Below, piece after piece: positions 38,027 to 50,000 of a stretch of 64,000 nt of DNA. Under the pieces are notes generated by a model. It searched no databases and was not told where the DNA came from. It saw only the letters and a program-made list of their open reading frames with translations. This DNA is from Patagioenas fasciata (Eukaryota > Chordata > Aves > Columbiformes > Columbidae), in the NCBI RefSeq assembly GCF_037038585.1, contig NC_092521.1, forward strand, positions 74,666,398-74,730,397, in the 5' to 3' direction. The stretch's first letter is position 1. The number at the start of each line of letters is the position of its first letter. Made by a program: the position numbers and the translations under genes.

Positions 38027-38096
38027 GGTTTGGTTTTGGTTTTAGTTTTGGTTTTGGTTTTGATTTTGATTTTGTTTGCTTTTTGTTTTTGTTTTT
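38027..38096. repeat. (GGTTTT)n imperfect array with T-rich tail
   Basis: About eight units of GGTTTT with AGTTTT and GATTTT variants, degrading into a G/T-rich tail. It lies 155 bases from the TTTACA array. It is not a vertebrate telomeric repeat. Confidence 0.9.
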
Positions 38097-39961
38097 TCCT
38101 GGTATAATCATATGAACTGCTATAATCACTACACAGATATTAGAAAATGTGTTTCTTTGGCATTTATGGGTCCACAGTGACCAGGCAGGGCCAGAACACT
38201 GAGTACATGGCTCCTGCACCAACCTTGGCCTGTTTGTTCTTTGTCTTCACCTTGGGCCCAGTAGGGTGCCATTATTTTGGTACTGTCATTTCTGTGCTAG
38301 GATCCACCCTTGTTTTAAGCACTATCCACTATTCTGTCTTAGAAATAAAGTCTTGCAGCTACATCTTCAGAACGATCACCAGCTTATTCTTTTTCCAATA
38401 TTCCTAGGGACAAAATTACTAGTCTCCTAGTTTCAATCATAATTCCTAGCGTCTTGTCTCAAAGACAGACAGTCTTTGAAGTTGAATAGATACCAAGACT
38501 AGGAAGGCTTGGAAAAAAAAAAAAAAAGACTTTGTGATGTATAATACATTTCTCTCATTAGATTTCTCATTATTCCTAAGTACCCTGAGCCTTGGTGAGG
38601 TTGCCTTAGGTCAGAATCTACTCAGGGCAGTTTCTTTCCCCTTTAAGAGCACAGAATGAAGTTTAAGGACTCTCTAAATTTGTCACTACAAAGTCTTCCA
38701 AGACTTTTTTAAAGACCAGATAGAATATCCAGTTCATCATTGACTTTTTCTTCCATGGAGTATAAACAGAGGACAACTGAAGTTTTTCACAAGTCAGTTA
38801 GAAGATGCAATTTAGCCTTTTAAAGCTCCTCCAGTCCTGTCTCTGTTTACTAGCAGCTGTTGATCTATTGAACATTTTAAAATATAATTAGTATAAAGAA
38901 TATGCTTATTTTGGAAAGGGAAAAAAAGAAAAAAAAAAGCAGTATCTTTTATTATGAGCCTCCAGGGATTTGCTGGAAATCTAAGGCTTCTTTGATACTG
39001 TCAGATCAAAATCTTTTCATCATATTAAAAATAAAAAAAAATATTTAAATGAGAGCCTGAGTTCTCCAGCAGCACTGATTTAAAATTTATGTCATGGATT
39101 AGGTGATGTTGTTTATACTTCTTGCGGAGGATGGAATAGATTGATCTGTCTAGACTGAGAAATCATAAACTAAGTAAAAAATTACAGTAATTATTTTTTC
39201 TGTGGACAAATGGAAAAACAAAAGAAAACAAACCTATTCCTACTCAGAGAAAAAAAATTTCTAGGTGAAATTCATACACATGGTACTCAGCATTCACATG
39301 TACAGAGTCATAACTTCATGTAGCATCATTGCTCTTCAAATACCAGAGTGGGAAAGTGCTTACCAGATACTGTAAGTCAGAAAAACCGATAAAAGGAAAC
39401 ACAGAAACAAGGAAGCATGGGCAACATGGAAACATAGTAACAGTTATGAAAGATATTTTTTCCTTGAGGCTAAAACAGACCAGAATTCATCATTACTGAG
39501 TTTTCCACATGTGACTGCTTCTTGGTAAACAAAATTTATCTGCTGTTGTTTCATACCCTTTCACTGATTTTTTTCTAAGCTGTGGTAGCACACACAGCTT
39601 TAATTTGTACCATTAACTCTATGAAGTATTCATGTAAGTGAGGTTCAATACCTCAGAATTTCAGATCTTTGGGGAAGAACAATTTCGTACAGTAGCAAAA
39701 GCAATGTGCCAAGACCTTAAGCTGCAAGATACAGTAACTCTAGTTACATGCTTATATTAACATTTAGGTGCCTGAAGAAAATCTTTAAAAAAAAAAAAAA
39801 AAGCTGAGTACCTACAATTCCCATCTGAAATGTAATACAAATAGAGAGCATTGACTACTCTCTGTGGAGAAAAAAACTCTTAACAGGAACATGTTCTTGA
39901 ATCATAACACTTAAGTATGGAACTATTCCTGCCACATGGCAAACAGAAGGGTACAAGGTTG

Positions 39962-39997
39962 TATATATGTTATATATATACATGTTATATATATGTT
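39962..39997. repeat. TA-rich repeat with inverted symmetry
   Basis: Two copies of a TGTTATATATAT-type unit around a central TACATG. The tract is partly self-complementary. It accounts for the Tyr/Ile/Met-rich short frames on both strands here. Confidence 0.7.
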
Positions 39998-42616
39998 TGA
40001 CAGAGCTGTACCTATGCAACAAAGGCCAGAACTTGAACAATAACCAGCTGCAGCATAAGGTGACACAATCACATAAGTACATAGAACAAAAAATGTATTT
40101 CCTAAAGTTACCTATAAATTGTCCTTTCCAGTCCTCCCACATTTGCTTGTATGTGAATTCACGTATCATTCACAATTAGTCCAGCTCTACAACCAGAGAA
40201 ACATGATCAGTAACAACCATAGAGCACATCTGGTCTTAAGGATTCAGAAGACACTGGTCACATTAACTTTAGGTCATTGAAAATTAGCAGATTCATACAC
40301 CCTGTGATGTTCCACAAGCTTACAAATATGTATTCAGAATCTGAATAAATTAGGTATTTAGATACTAGCAAATAGGTGATTATGAGACCTATTAACTTAA
40401 TTTTCATCATTGCCATTTAGCCAGGAAGTGCCTCAAATCCTGTTCACATTCAGAGTATTGGGAAAACCCTCAGTGAAATAATATAAAACCAAATCCTGGC
40501 CTCATTAAAGAACTTTTCTTTTAAAAACTGTGAGCTGGGAAGTAGCTTGCTGTCATACTGCTTCCTCTCAGACATATGGAAGGAGTTTTCATGCTTCCAT
40601 TTTGCTCAAATTTATTTTCCGCCCTCTTCTCTTTCTGTTGCAAATCTAGAAACCAGAGAAAGGATGCAGTATATTTTGATAATTCTCCTTTCAGTGGAAC
40701 ACAAGCAGAACCTTTCCTGAAGCATGGGATGCCTGAAGAGATGTGTGTGATAAGACACTTCTGTATCCAAGACCAAATTACTATTGTCAAAACTTTAAAG
40801 CCTGCTCAGACCTATCTCTTCTCTTGTCCACCACAGTGGGTATTTAATGTACATGTAAAGGTAGCTCTCCTTTTCATCCTTCCAAGATCTTCTTAGGTCA
40901 TAAAGACTAAAAGATTACCTGACAAGTTACATATCTACTGTTGCTAACCTTTATGTGTAACTTGGATGCTCTGTGATGACTTCCCTTAACATTTAGTACA
41001 CGCCCAAACACCGTTTTGAAAGCTCTTTAATTTTTTCTTATTTTTTGTAAAGACAAGACATGAAAACTGAAACAATACCCCTCTGGTGTATTTATTGTTA
41101 CAGATATCTGGGTGAAGAAGATCCAGCAGCAAAACTCGGTAAATATTTTTAAAGAGAATATGGTATGTTACAAAGTATATAAATCATAAAAGGAAAACCA
41201 CAGATAGAGAAGGGTGTTTTAAACTTAATTAACCTTTTAAGCCTGGTAGTGTCACTTAAAGCATCCTAGTAGTTTAGCGTGTTAATTTAAAATTGCTTGA
41301 AGTTGTACTTTTAGAAATTGGTAACAGTACCATTGCAACAGTATTTTTTAAAAATTTCAATACATTTTTAAACTGAAAGAGTTCAATAACAATATTTTCA
41401 TTTTGCTTATATTAATTTTCTTATTTCAAATATGGTCATTATTTTTAAATACCAAAAAAATCCCTACTGTCTTTTTTTTTTTTTTTTGAGTAGAAAAGAC
41501 AGTGAGTGAACAGCTGTACACAAAATACACGTGATGGACCTTGGAAAACCATAAAACTGTTTTCAAGGTCTACCTCCACTTATAATGTAGACAAACCCAG
41601 ACTGATTTCACATGGACTTTGAAGAAACGCTGTATGAAGTAAATCGCTAATGTTTTGTGAAGTGATGTACTTTAGGAAGGGGTCAAATGTGAAAGTGCTG
41701 CGTTCATAAATACACATTATTTCTCAGAGGCAAGAGGATTCAAGAATTGCATATTGGGGTCACTTGTATTGAGTGTGGAGAACTATTTAATAATGTAAAT
41801 TTAGATCTTATTAATTCATTGGGAAGGTTACAATGTGAGAAATTAATGTGGATATTGTTCTGAGCATGTCTTTCAGTAATTCAGAATAAATTCAGCCGTA
41901 ACTGTGTTAACTTCTTTTTACAATGGAAATTACTCCAAAAATGTTAGTGGATATTAAAAGATTTCTGAAATAATGTTGCAATCAATTATGTTAACCTGAC
42001 TATAGGGATACCTCATCAATTGTTAATAAAACAGAACAACACTATTAAACGATTACAAAACAGCCTACAAAAATGTACTACTTATCTGTTGATTTTAAAA
42101 AAATTTACAAAAAAAGAAAAATAAAAGCTAGAATTTTAAGAATACATTGGCATAAGAAATAATCTCCTTCTGTGACAAATCTGTCATTTTTCTAGTGTGC
42201 TAATTATTTCCAGAATGTGGACTTTAGGGGAATGAATGTCACAGAACCACAGGAATGTGCAAAGCAAAACCAATGCTTAGTCACAGAGATGAAGTAAATC
42301 AAATACTTCCCCAGTAAAGTGCTAGTCATAAGATTGGTTTTATCTAAATAGAGCCAAAATTAAAAAATAAGCTAAATTAAGGTACCTTCAGGCTTATTGC
42401 AGAGATTTCATTGTGTTAAATATACCTGAATTTTAAGAAGCAATGTGTGTGTTTGTGCATATGTTCTTTCTGTTCCAGCCTCCCCATCTGAGGACTGGCA
42501 TCACAGCACTGACCCAGAGGAAACACAGATGCAGGCTAGAATAGATATATTCAAACCAAGTTCAGCATTATCCACAACCACTTGATATTTTTCACTGAGA
42601 ATATATCAACCATTAA

Positions 42617-42684
42617 GCAAAAAAGATGGATCAGCATTATTGAATTTAACAAACTTTAGGCAAAAGAGATGGATCAGTACTATT
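42617..42684. repeat. Imperfect 43-base tandem duplication
   Basis: GCAAAAAAGATGGATCAGCA at 42617 is repeated as GGCAAAAGAGATGGATCAGT at 42659, with TATT following in each. The unit is about 43 bases, and the divergence indicates an old duplication. Confidence 0.7.
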
Positions 42685-44437
42685 TTCTTAGTGGTCCTAC
42701 TCTCAGAGTGATTCTCTTGAAGAATACGGGCTTGAGGGCCTTACTTTATAATATCCAGTTTGTAGATTGCTTTACAAGCACGTTGTGGAAATACAAGGTA
42801 TTTCCATCCCTTCAGCGGTAACAGGGAGTAATCCCAACAGGGGCAACTTGGAATTCTGTGAAGCATATAGGAAACACAGTATGGTTCATGAATAGATAAT
42901 TGCAGCTAGTCTAAGTAAACAGTTTCTGGTCCAGTTCTAGAAATACTTTACCAATACAAATTTTGTCATGGTTCATACAGGACTAGGATTTCTCCTCCTC
43001 CAAAAAAATGCTAGAGAACAACAGGCAGACTGCATTGACGGAATAGAAAATGCATCCAAATGTGTTTAAAAACGTCCCCTTGCTTCACTTTTACATTGTG
43101 CTTTATTCAGACAAAAAGGCAATGTTGCAGCAGAGTTGTATCAGAAATGACACTTGTTTCAATGAAATTCCTCCTCATTTATAGTAAGGTAACTAAATTT
43201 AAGAGTCTCTGCTGCTAAAGATCTTTATTATTATATGATAAGTTCAACAAATTATATATATCTTAACATCAGATGATCAGTCTTCTTTTATTTTGTAAGT
43301 AATGCAAATAAAAATAGGCTTCCTTCTCATCAAGGACACAGCTGTGCTTGTGGATGAGACAGAGTAAAGGATCCAGGGCTGTCAAGAAATGACAGTTTGA
43401 ATGAAAGATTCCAAAGAAATAAGAGTGTGGAAAAATGTCTCAGGGACACTGAAAAGTAAGAAGATGTTTAAGAAACAACTTCAAATTCATGCAAAATGAA
43501 AGCTTTTCCTGCCAAATGAGTGAAACTTGTCAAGTCTACTAGATCTCTTAATTAACTGAGAACATGAAAGAAGCTCCTTTTGAGGGATTTAAGCTTACAG
43601 ACATCATGGCTAGTTCCTTTTGCAGAGAACAGAAAATGAACAATGCATTTATTAAGCTCATAAAGCAACTTGGATGAACTGAAAATATATATGACTAAAC
43701 ATGTGAGAAATTATCCATGATGTGGAAACAGTGCCTTTCAAACTGGGGTGAGGGAAGGGTTAAAAAGAGCGAGCAAAATGTGTGGTTTTAATATACTGGA
43801 GGATGCAAAAGGATGCTGTCATATCCAAACCCTCCAAAATCCCTTTCTTTCAAAATTTGCAGGTCTATACTATCTTTAATAGATTTTTGAAAACAGATTT
43901 AATAGAAATCAGAAGCTTTGGAAACTCATTATAACAAAATAAACCTAACAGTTCTGCAGATGATTCGACTGTCTCCTAACAGTCCAGTGCTGTTTCACAC
44001 ACCACTGAGTTGGAAAACAATGACAGAATTAAACACACTTCTAGCACCATTAGTTTGTAATCTGTGCAATTTGAGTTGATTATTCTGAATAAACACATAC
44101 AAACAAAAAAAAGCACACCCCGCTCACTAGGACATTTCTTTCTCCTTTGTTATTCTATATATCTGACAGAGACTGCCAGCCAAAAAAAATGTGGTTCACA
44201 TTTTCAGCCCTTTCTGTAAATCTGACTCCTTTTTAAACCATTGATCTGAATATCTTAACCACTAATCTGATCAAAATTATTAAACTTGAAAAATTCAATT
44301 CTCAGTGAGGGAAGGATTGAGAAGTCCTTCCTCAGATGAGATGTTTCTCCCAGTAGCAAACATACAAGAAATCCTTAGTGTATTACTGTTCCTTAGGTGA
44401 ACAAATGACATCAGTGTGAGCAAGGACTGCAAGACAG

Positions 44438-44520
44438 ACTCAATCAAGAACAGAGGGTGCATGTTAACAACGAAATAAATCAATAGAGTCAATCAAGGAC
44501 AGAGAGTGCATGATAACAAA
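44438..44520. repeat. Imperfect 49-base tandem duplication
   Basis: CAATCAAGAACAGAGGGTGC starting at 44441 recurs as CAATCAAGGACAGAGAGTGC starting at 44490, each followed by ATGNTAACAA. The offset is 49 bases, and the similarity is high, with only a few substitutions. Confidence 0.85.
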
Positions 44521-46947
44521 GTTTGGTTTAACCTTTGTGTATCTTTTAAAAAATAATTTTTAAAAAAGTTCAGTTCCCATATACATCAACTTTTAAATAC
44601 TAACTGAAAAATATTTATTAAAGCAAATGTTGTTTTGGGTCCTTCAGGCCCCCCCCCAAAAAAAAAAAGAAAAAAAGGAAGTCAAGGCTGACATTTTAAT
44701 GTAAATTTTTCTTTTAAACAATACTGTAGAGAACAATATTACTTTTACAAGCAAAAGAATTGGATTATAAACAATTTCAGTGGGGTGCTTCAGTAAAAAG
44801 AAAATATCTTTGTAGTGCCTGATGAATCTGTTCATTAATAGCCCCTTAGCTGAGCTAAAAAAATGCAGGCCATTGCTAGACTTGCAAAAAAATTATTTCA
44901 GTCCCATGTTAACCTTCAGGGTTCTGTGAATGCGCACACATTATATTTGTGTGTTTTAAAGACCTAGAACTGAAATCTGTTTTTCTCTCATCCCTGAAAT
45001 AGAGCATCTGAAATCATTACAGGACACTTAAAGTCTAGATGTTGGAAACTTTATCAGAGTTCTTCTAATCCTTCCTGCATTTCCAAACTGAAGGAAAGAG
45101 CTTGGAGACCAAGTAAAGGCCAGACAAGAGCAACACACTTTGAATGAAGTAAAATAAGATGTTATGAGTAGCAAGCCAGAAAGGAAAGAACTGCAGTCCA
45201 GGTGGCAATGCTAAATTGTATGGGTGGCCCTTTGACTTCAGTGCACTTTTCGGTTCTCATGGATATTACATATGAATAAACTGGATCAGTGTATTACCAA
45301 AAAAATCTATACAAAAGCTAATGCTTCTGAGAATTGCTAAAATCCTTTTTACAGCTTCTGTTGCTCGTGGAAAGTGAGAGAGAAATTGTGTTATAGGAAG
45401 AATTGAAACTTTGAATATCAGTACGTTGGTTTGGTTTTGCATAAGCCTTGCATCTACATTTGGAACTGACTCAGCCAAACCAGGCAGGTTGGTCAGATTA
45501 ATTCAAAGTAAGTTTTCCCTCCATTACTATGATATTGCTGCTGCTGGTTCACTAAATGTCGCCTCCACTTCACAGTAGATAGAGGATGAATAAAACACAT
45601 ATATACCACACATCCCTGTGCTGGCTCACTCACTAATAACTCTTCTAATTCACCTATTTCTAAACCTGGACAGCAGAGGACATTAAAGAGCAATTAAACA
45701 CAGCAGCTCCTGATCTGAACTTGTTTTGAAGCCTAAACTCCTTGAAGTAGCAAGTCTAACCGGAAGTTCACTAAAATAAAGATGAAATAATATAAATTAT
45801 TTACACTTAGGGTACTTAGGCAAACATATAAAATTTTCACTGAGTTTAGTAACTGGACATGGTCACTTCCAAATGAACAAGTGAGGAGAATCTCACTTTC
45901 CAAACTCAGCAAACTCATTAAATAAAACATGCAGAAACTGCATGAGTAGCTGAAGTCTTTACAGTAAGGAAAACCTGCCTGATCTTCCAGTTGATATTAC
46001 ATTACCATTTATCAATCAAGGAACTGCTTTATTGTCCTAATGGTATGTCAAAAAGGTACCACATACATCCCATCATTTATGTGAATGAATGATCAACATT
46101 ATTCCCTGCTTAAGGTTTTTTCTCTGTTTTTTTTCAGGACCCTTGTTAAATTTCTCTGCTAAAGACAACTTGACCCTGAGCAAAGTTTCATGGGAATTTT
46201 CCAGTTTATTTTCTATCAGAAAATGTCGTACCTTTAAAAAAGTCCATCAGCTCCATAGTAGAGCTGCTGGTGCAGGATAAAGGAGCCTTTATCCTGTAGA
46301 TAAATGTCAAACCAGTAACTTTATGTTACTTCTGTTGTCATAGGAATTGCTCTTGCATGCAGGGAATTCTTGGGTAACGTGGTAAGCTGGGCTGTCAGTG
46401 GCTCCATGTACCACATGCATGGCAACAGCTGAAGCAAGTCTTAACATGTTTGGGCTGTATGGGCTAGAATAACAAAGAATGGTTTCTGGTTTGACAGAAA
46501 CTCCCAGTCCTTCACTGTAGTTCACTTTTTTTGTTTATTTTTTTCCTCCTTCCCTCAAGCACACTCAATATACTCCACATTTTTACTTAAGTGGTAAAGG
46601 AAGTTTTTGAGGATGTCTCTGTTAAAATAGAAACTACATAACCCCTGCTCAGCACTTGGAGGTCTGAAACTGAGAAATGGCATAGGAATTAATATATCAC
46701 CAGTATAAAGGCAAGAGCAGAGAGATTTGGAAAAAGATTCAAGAAGTGTTCAAAGAAACATGCCCATATCCCACAAGGAAACTATGGACACAGCAAAGAA
46801 CAAAGACAAATGAACAGAAGCTGATTACACAGAAAACTTCTTGTAGCCTCCTTAACTGAAAACATGATTTTTTTTTTCATTGCTGTCATACTTTAAAAAA
46901 AAAAAATACACCTTTCCCCTCTAATTTCCCCATTCTTTTGCAAATTT

Positions 46948-47072
46948 CCCCAACACTGGACACCTTTAAGATTCAGCGGGATGGGGTGCTGGGCCATCGT
47001 GTCTAGACTGCTTTTGCCAAGAAAGGTTGGACTAGATGGTCCCTTCCTACCTGGTATTCTATGATTCTATGA
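46948..47072 (+). mobile_element. CR1 LINE 3' end, plus strand
   Basis: It starts in the last codons of ORF2 (the ACACTGGACACCTTTAAGAT block, LDTFK). It continues through GGGTGCTGGGCCATCGTGTC and AAGGTTGGACTAGATGGTCC and ends in two tandem ATTCTATG octamers (47056-47071). The octamer variant (TATG rather than TGTG) and the GTGCTGGGCC block place it in a different subfamily from the copy at 33833. Confidence 0.92.
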
Positions 47073-50000
47073 TATTACACACACGTTTCAAAAATAACAG
47101 TCAAAATCAGATTCTACTAAGATTAAAGAAAAAAGATCTGAGCTAACAGCTTTTATGTAGTTCAGTGACCACAGCAGGAAATTTCTACCTATAACTTCAG
47201 GCATTTGAGAAAATATTTAGCAAATTTTGATATAGTAAATGTCTTCAGGATTATGTTCCTCTAACAGTTTTGTCTTTCCAAATTTATGCTGTGAATTTAG
47301 GCCCCAATTCCCATGAAAGTGGTAACCCTGTAACACTCAAGGAAAAAATAGAATGTTACGGGGTCTTATTTCAGCAATAGAAAGCTCATTAGAGGCTCCT
47401 TGCTGGAATCAGTTTTGCTTAAAGAGCAATGGCTTTAAGCCTGTGCCAGCATATTGTCTTGTACGAGCCTCCCATTTTATAACAATAGAATTCAACCTTG
47501 AACAACTGTCCAAAAGCTTTTAGGGGCTTACGCAAATTGAACCAAATGATTTAGTGCTTGTCCATTATTAAATCACATAATTAACATCTATTTTACTTAC
47601 ACAGATTTAAATCAAATAAACAAGATAATACTATATTTTACAGGAGGCATTTAAAAGTCTTTCAAATCACAAGAAATAAAGCATCAATAGGATTAACAAG
47701 TCTTTTGGTGTCCCAAAGTACAAACATATCAGCTTCAGTAATATAAAGGCATTTGGTAGAGAAAAAAAAAAAAAGTTTTCTGTCAAAGTACCTTATCACC
47801 CTGGGAGGCAGGAATGGAAATTGTTGCATGAAAACAGAATAGCCCTTCCTGCATTCATTTTTGCAACGCATGTGTCAGGAGGATTCATGTTATTAAAAAA
47901 AAAAAAATCGTTTGATGTGACAGGTTCACGAGCTTTTGCGGATCTGAGAGGATCTTTGCAGATTAAAGTATTTAGAGAAAACACAGGTAAAAAGGAAGTT
48001 TGGAGCTTTCATTTATACACAGTTAAAAAAATGCAGTGACTTTGCCTACAGTACATGGATGTAATCCATGAACTGGGAAAACAGTTATTGAAAAATTCCC
48101 CTCCTCTAAAATAGTAGTGCAATTAAGCACTTTTAAACAGGAAGATAGACTTTTATTATTATTTTAATAATGCACATCCATTAAATATCTTCTAAAATTC
48201 ATAGCATGAGTCCAAACTAAGTTAGCAAATCACAGCTTAATGCAGTAAAGTGTGATAATACCCTCTATGGAATGAAATATGGATTTGTATATCTGTGCAT
48301 GACATAAGCAATGGGCCAAATTGAGTTACCACAATGGAGTCTGGTTGGGTTTTTGAGGGCATTGTAATAACACACATCCTTTTTAATTACTATTTTCCCA
48401 ATATTGTCCTAAAGCAAGGGCTGATTCTAACATTATAGACATATCAGCCACAAGACAGATTCCTGCCACATAATAAAGTAATTCATATTTAATAACCCTT
48501 CAACATGAAATGTTCCTAAGGATATAAGGACATATGTAAGCAATACCAATGCACATATTTAGAAATGTAAAGGTTACAGAATAAACAATAAAAACAATCA
48601 TGTTCACACTGTGCCGTTTCTGGAGGGCATGCTCCTAGGAATAACCACTAGAGCAGAAAATGACACAGGAGATGACAGAACCATGAGAATGTCTTATAAT
48701 ATACAAGATTCATGACAACCCCTTGGAAGTTAATGAGATTTTTCTGCAGTCCTCAGGTGACCAAAATTATTGTAAGATAGACACAAGTAATCCAATTTAA
48801 GTATTTATAGATGTTCGTGAATGAATGGTGGTATGGGTATATGTCTTACACAGTATAATGTCATTGATTTTTAGCCAGAGATACTGTAATTTACTATCCT
48901 GCATGGGAAAAGAGCTTCAACTGTAGCTACTTCAGCCTGTTCCCTTGGTTAAGTCTAGTTAACATTCTTCCATATTTTCATAAGAATAGGAAAGAAACAC
49001 TGCAAAAAAAAGATGGCGAAAAATTACAGTATCCATTGACAGAAAATTTTCTGTTCTGATCTTTCACTGACTATACTTAGGTAGTAATTTTATGGTTTCT
49101 TACACGCTTCATTAAAATCATGTGCAGGCTATTCTCTTAGCTTCGTTGTTTGTCCAGTAATGATTCTTCAGATTTCTTTGTAAAATTAATATATTACCCC
49201 AGGAGTAAGTTTGAAGAGTAAGTGTTCTTTTAAAGTGCTCACACCTCATAGTACCCTGGCAGTCATTTTCTGTTGGAACAGTAGTGTTGTCTTAAGTTGC
49301 CTAAAAGTTGAATGTTAGTAGTCCCTGAGAGATTAGAAATAAAAGTTTTACTCTATCTCTTTTTTTGTTTGCTTTTCTTTCACAGTACACTTTACACAAA
49401 AGAAAGCTGCTGCAAACAGTGGTTGAGAAGCAGAGAAGCAGAACTATGACAAGAGATAGCGAACTGGGACCTTCCTTCCCTTCTCTTGGTCCACAGGTCT
49501 GCAGCTCAGGAGTGCTCTCTGCCTAGTGAAACCCAAATGTGTTCTGTGGGAATAAGCCCTTCAATATTTGGGTGCCAGCCTCTTAATTTGTAGCTTTCCA
49601 TAGCAACTGAGAGTGGGAAAAATGTTTCTAAGATCTGGCAGAATACCTTCCCATTTTCCATGTTTTGACTCAAGCATTTGAGGGGTTGTAAGGAAGATTT
49701 CCTTAATCAAACCATAGAGTAATTCTGATCTGACTGTACATTGTGATGTTGAGAGCTGGTACAATATGAATCCTGAAATGCTTTGTTCTATAAGACATAA
49801 TCAAAAGCAACTATAAGGAAAACCTTAATCCTTCAGTTCTGATCCCCTTTTCTTGCATTTTCAACTTTCAAACCTACCACTTATTCCTTCTCTCTTTATT
49901 TGTTCCTTTAGCTCCAAGTTAATAATAAATCCTTCTTCTATAAAAAACCAAGTTGGCAGATGAATCAACTATACTCTCTCACATCACGTAATTTCTGTTA

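Larger units (their letters stand above)
34001..46947. other. 12.9-kb stretch with no recognised transposon or gene
   Basis: Apart from microsatellites and two short tandem duplications (annotated separately) I see no CR1 or LTR sequence and no convincing gene. Open frames reach 106 codons (40576-40896, plus) and 104 codons (39855-40169, minus) but show no known domain. Slightly GC-richer patches lie near 36270-36360 and 38150-38280. A- or T-homopolymers occur at 38513-38526, 39786-39801, 41470-41486 and 44649-44668. Confidence 0.55.

Noticed and set aside
38027..38096. Interstitial telomere repeat
   Set aside because: The unit is GGTTTT with variants, not the vertebrate TTAGGG; simple slippage explains it.
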